Assembly (NCBI GenBank): GCA_012798935.1
Contig: JAAZMG010000059.1
Span: forward strand, 1 to 5,634
DNA: 5,634 nt
Reading direction: 5' to 3'
Source: Tissierellia bacterium
Lineage (GTDB): Bacteria > Bacillota > Clostridia > Tissierellales > Tepidimicrobiaceae
Positions 5,415 through 5,634 of this stretch are shown here, piece after piece (the stretch's first letter is position 1; each line of letters opens with the position of its first letter). The position numbers and the translations under genes are program-made. The notes beneath the pieces were generated by a model. That model saw only the letters and a list, made by a program, of their open reading frames with translations, searched no databases and was not told the DNA's origin.

Positions 5415-5423
5415 TGTTAAAAT
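5415..5423 (+). promoter_or_regulatory. Possible extended -10 promoter for ruvC
   Basis: TGT-TAAAAT at 5415-5423 fits an extended -10. A weak TTAGTT at 5394-5399 could be the -35 at 18 bp, inside the terminator arm. A promoter is expected here because a strong terminator lies directly upstream, but the match is modest. Confidence 0.35.
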
Positions 5424-5451
5424 AATATATGTAAATGTAGGGGGAATTTTT

Positions 5452-5634
5452 ATGGTTATACTTGGAATCGATCCAGGATTGGCAATTGTAGGATATGGAG
5501 TTATAGAATGTAAGGGAAATAAATATAAGGCTTTAGATTATGGATGTATAATTACAGATTCCAAAAGTTTGTTTCCTGAAAGATTAAAGATAATTTATGA
5601 TGAATTATCATCTATTATTGATAAATATAATCCA
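5452..5634 (+). CDS. ruvC: Crossover junction endodeoxyribonuclease RuvC, 3' end outside window
   Basis: Sixty-one codons are visible before the window ends. The start ATG lies seven bases after AGGGGG (5439-5444). The N-terminus MVILGIDPGLAIVGYGVIE is the signature RuvC opening: the first strand of an RNase H-like fold with catalytic Asp7 in GIDPG. The following DYGCIITDS and FPERLKIIYDELSSII also match the family. RuvC resolves Holliday junctions by paired cuts with RuvAB in recombinational repair. The other acidic catalytic residues lie outside the window, so activity cannot be judged in full. In many Clostridia ruvC is followed by ruvA and ruvB; that cannot be checked here. Confidence 0.96.
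   Translation, partial: MVILGIDPGLAIVGYGVIECKGNKYKALDYGCIITDSKSLFPERLKIIYDELSSIIDKYNP

Overview
The window is about 70% A+T, with genes packed on the + strand, strong purine-rich Shine-Dalgarno sites, TTG and GTG starts, U-tract terminators and a T-box leader. This points to a low-GC Firmicute. The BofC-like and MltG-like proteins suggest an anaerobic spore-former of the Clostridia, possibly near Tissierellales; that finer placement is an inference from protein flavour only.

Layout, all on the + strand. (1) 1-572: a zinc-dependent phospholipase C-like protein whose start lies left of the window, closed by a 13-bp hairpin terminator. (2) 638-1907: a tightly linked pair, made of an exported lipoprotein with a ComEC-type metallo-beta-lactamase domain plus a C-terminal Ada-like metal-binding tail, and a small DUF3006 protein. 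(3) 1923-3240: a textbook sigma-A promoter (TTGACA, 17 bp, TATAAT), a complete T-box leader with an AAC (Asn) specifier, antiterminator and terminator, then asnA (aspartate--ammonia ligase). (4) 3288-3704: a membrane-anchored protein resembling only the LysM-like N-terminal part of MltG, followed by a terminator. (5) 3834-4686: a promoter, a leader hairpin that pairs the Shine-Dalgarno sequence, and a TTG-started 244-residue protein I do not recognise. (6) 4775-5368: a BofC-like anchored protein, then a perfect palindromic terminator. (7) 5452-5634: the first 61 codons of ruvC, cut by the right edge.

These are mostly separate short transcription units between hairpin terminators, not one operon. 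The best-supported regulatory circuit is asnA: uncharged tRNA-Asn should bind the T-box leader and allow read-through, so asparagine synthesis rises when charged tRNA-Asn falls. The bofC-like gene beside a ruv gene recalls the bofC-ruvAB neighbourhood of Bacillus. I see no CRISPR array, transposase, integrase, tRNA or rRNA, and no clear new multi-gene system. The least explained parts are the 244-residue gene with its SD-pairing leader, the MltG-like protein without a catalytic domain, and the exported MBL lipoprotein/DUF3006 pair.
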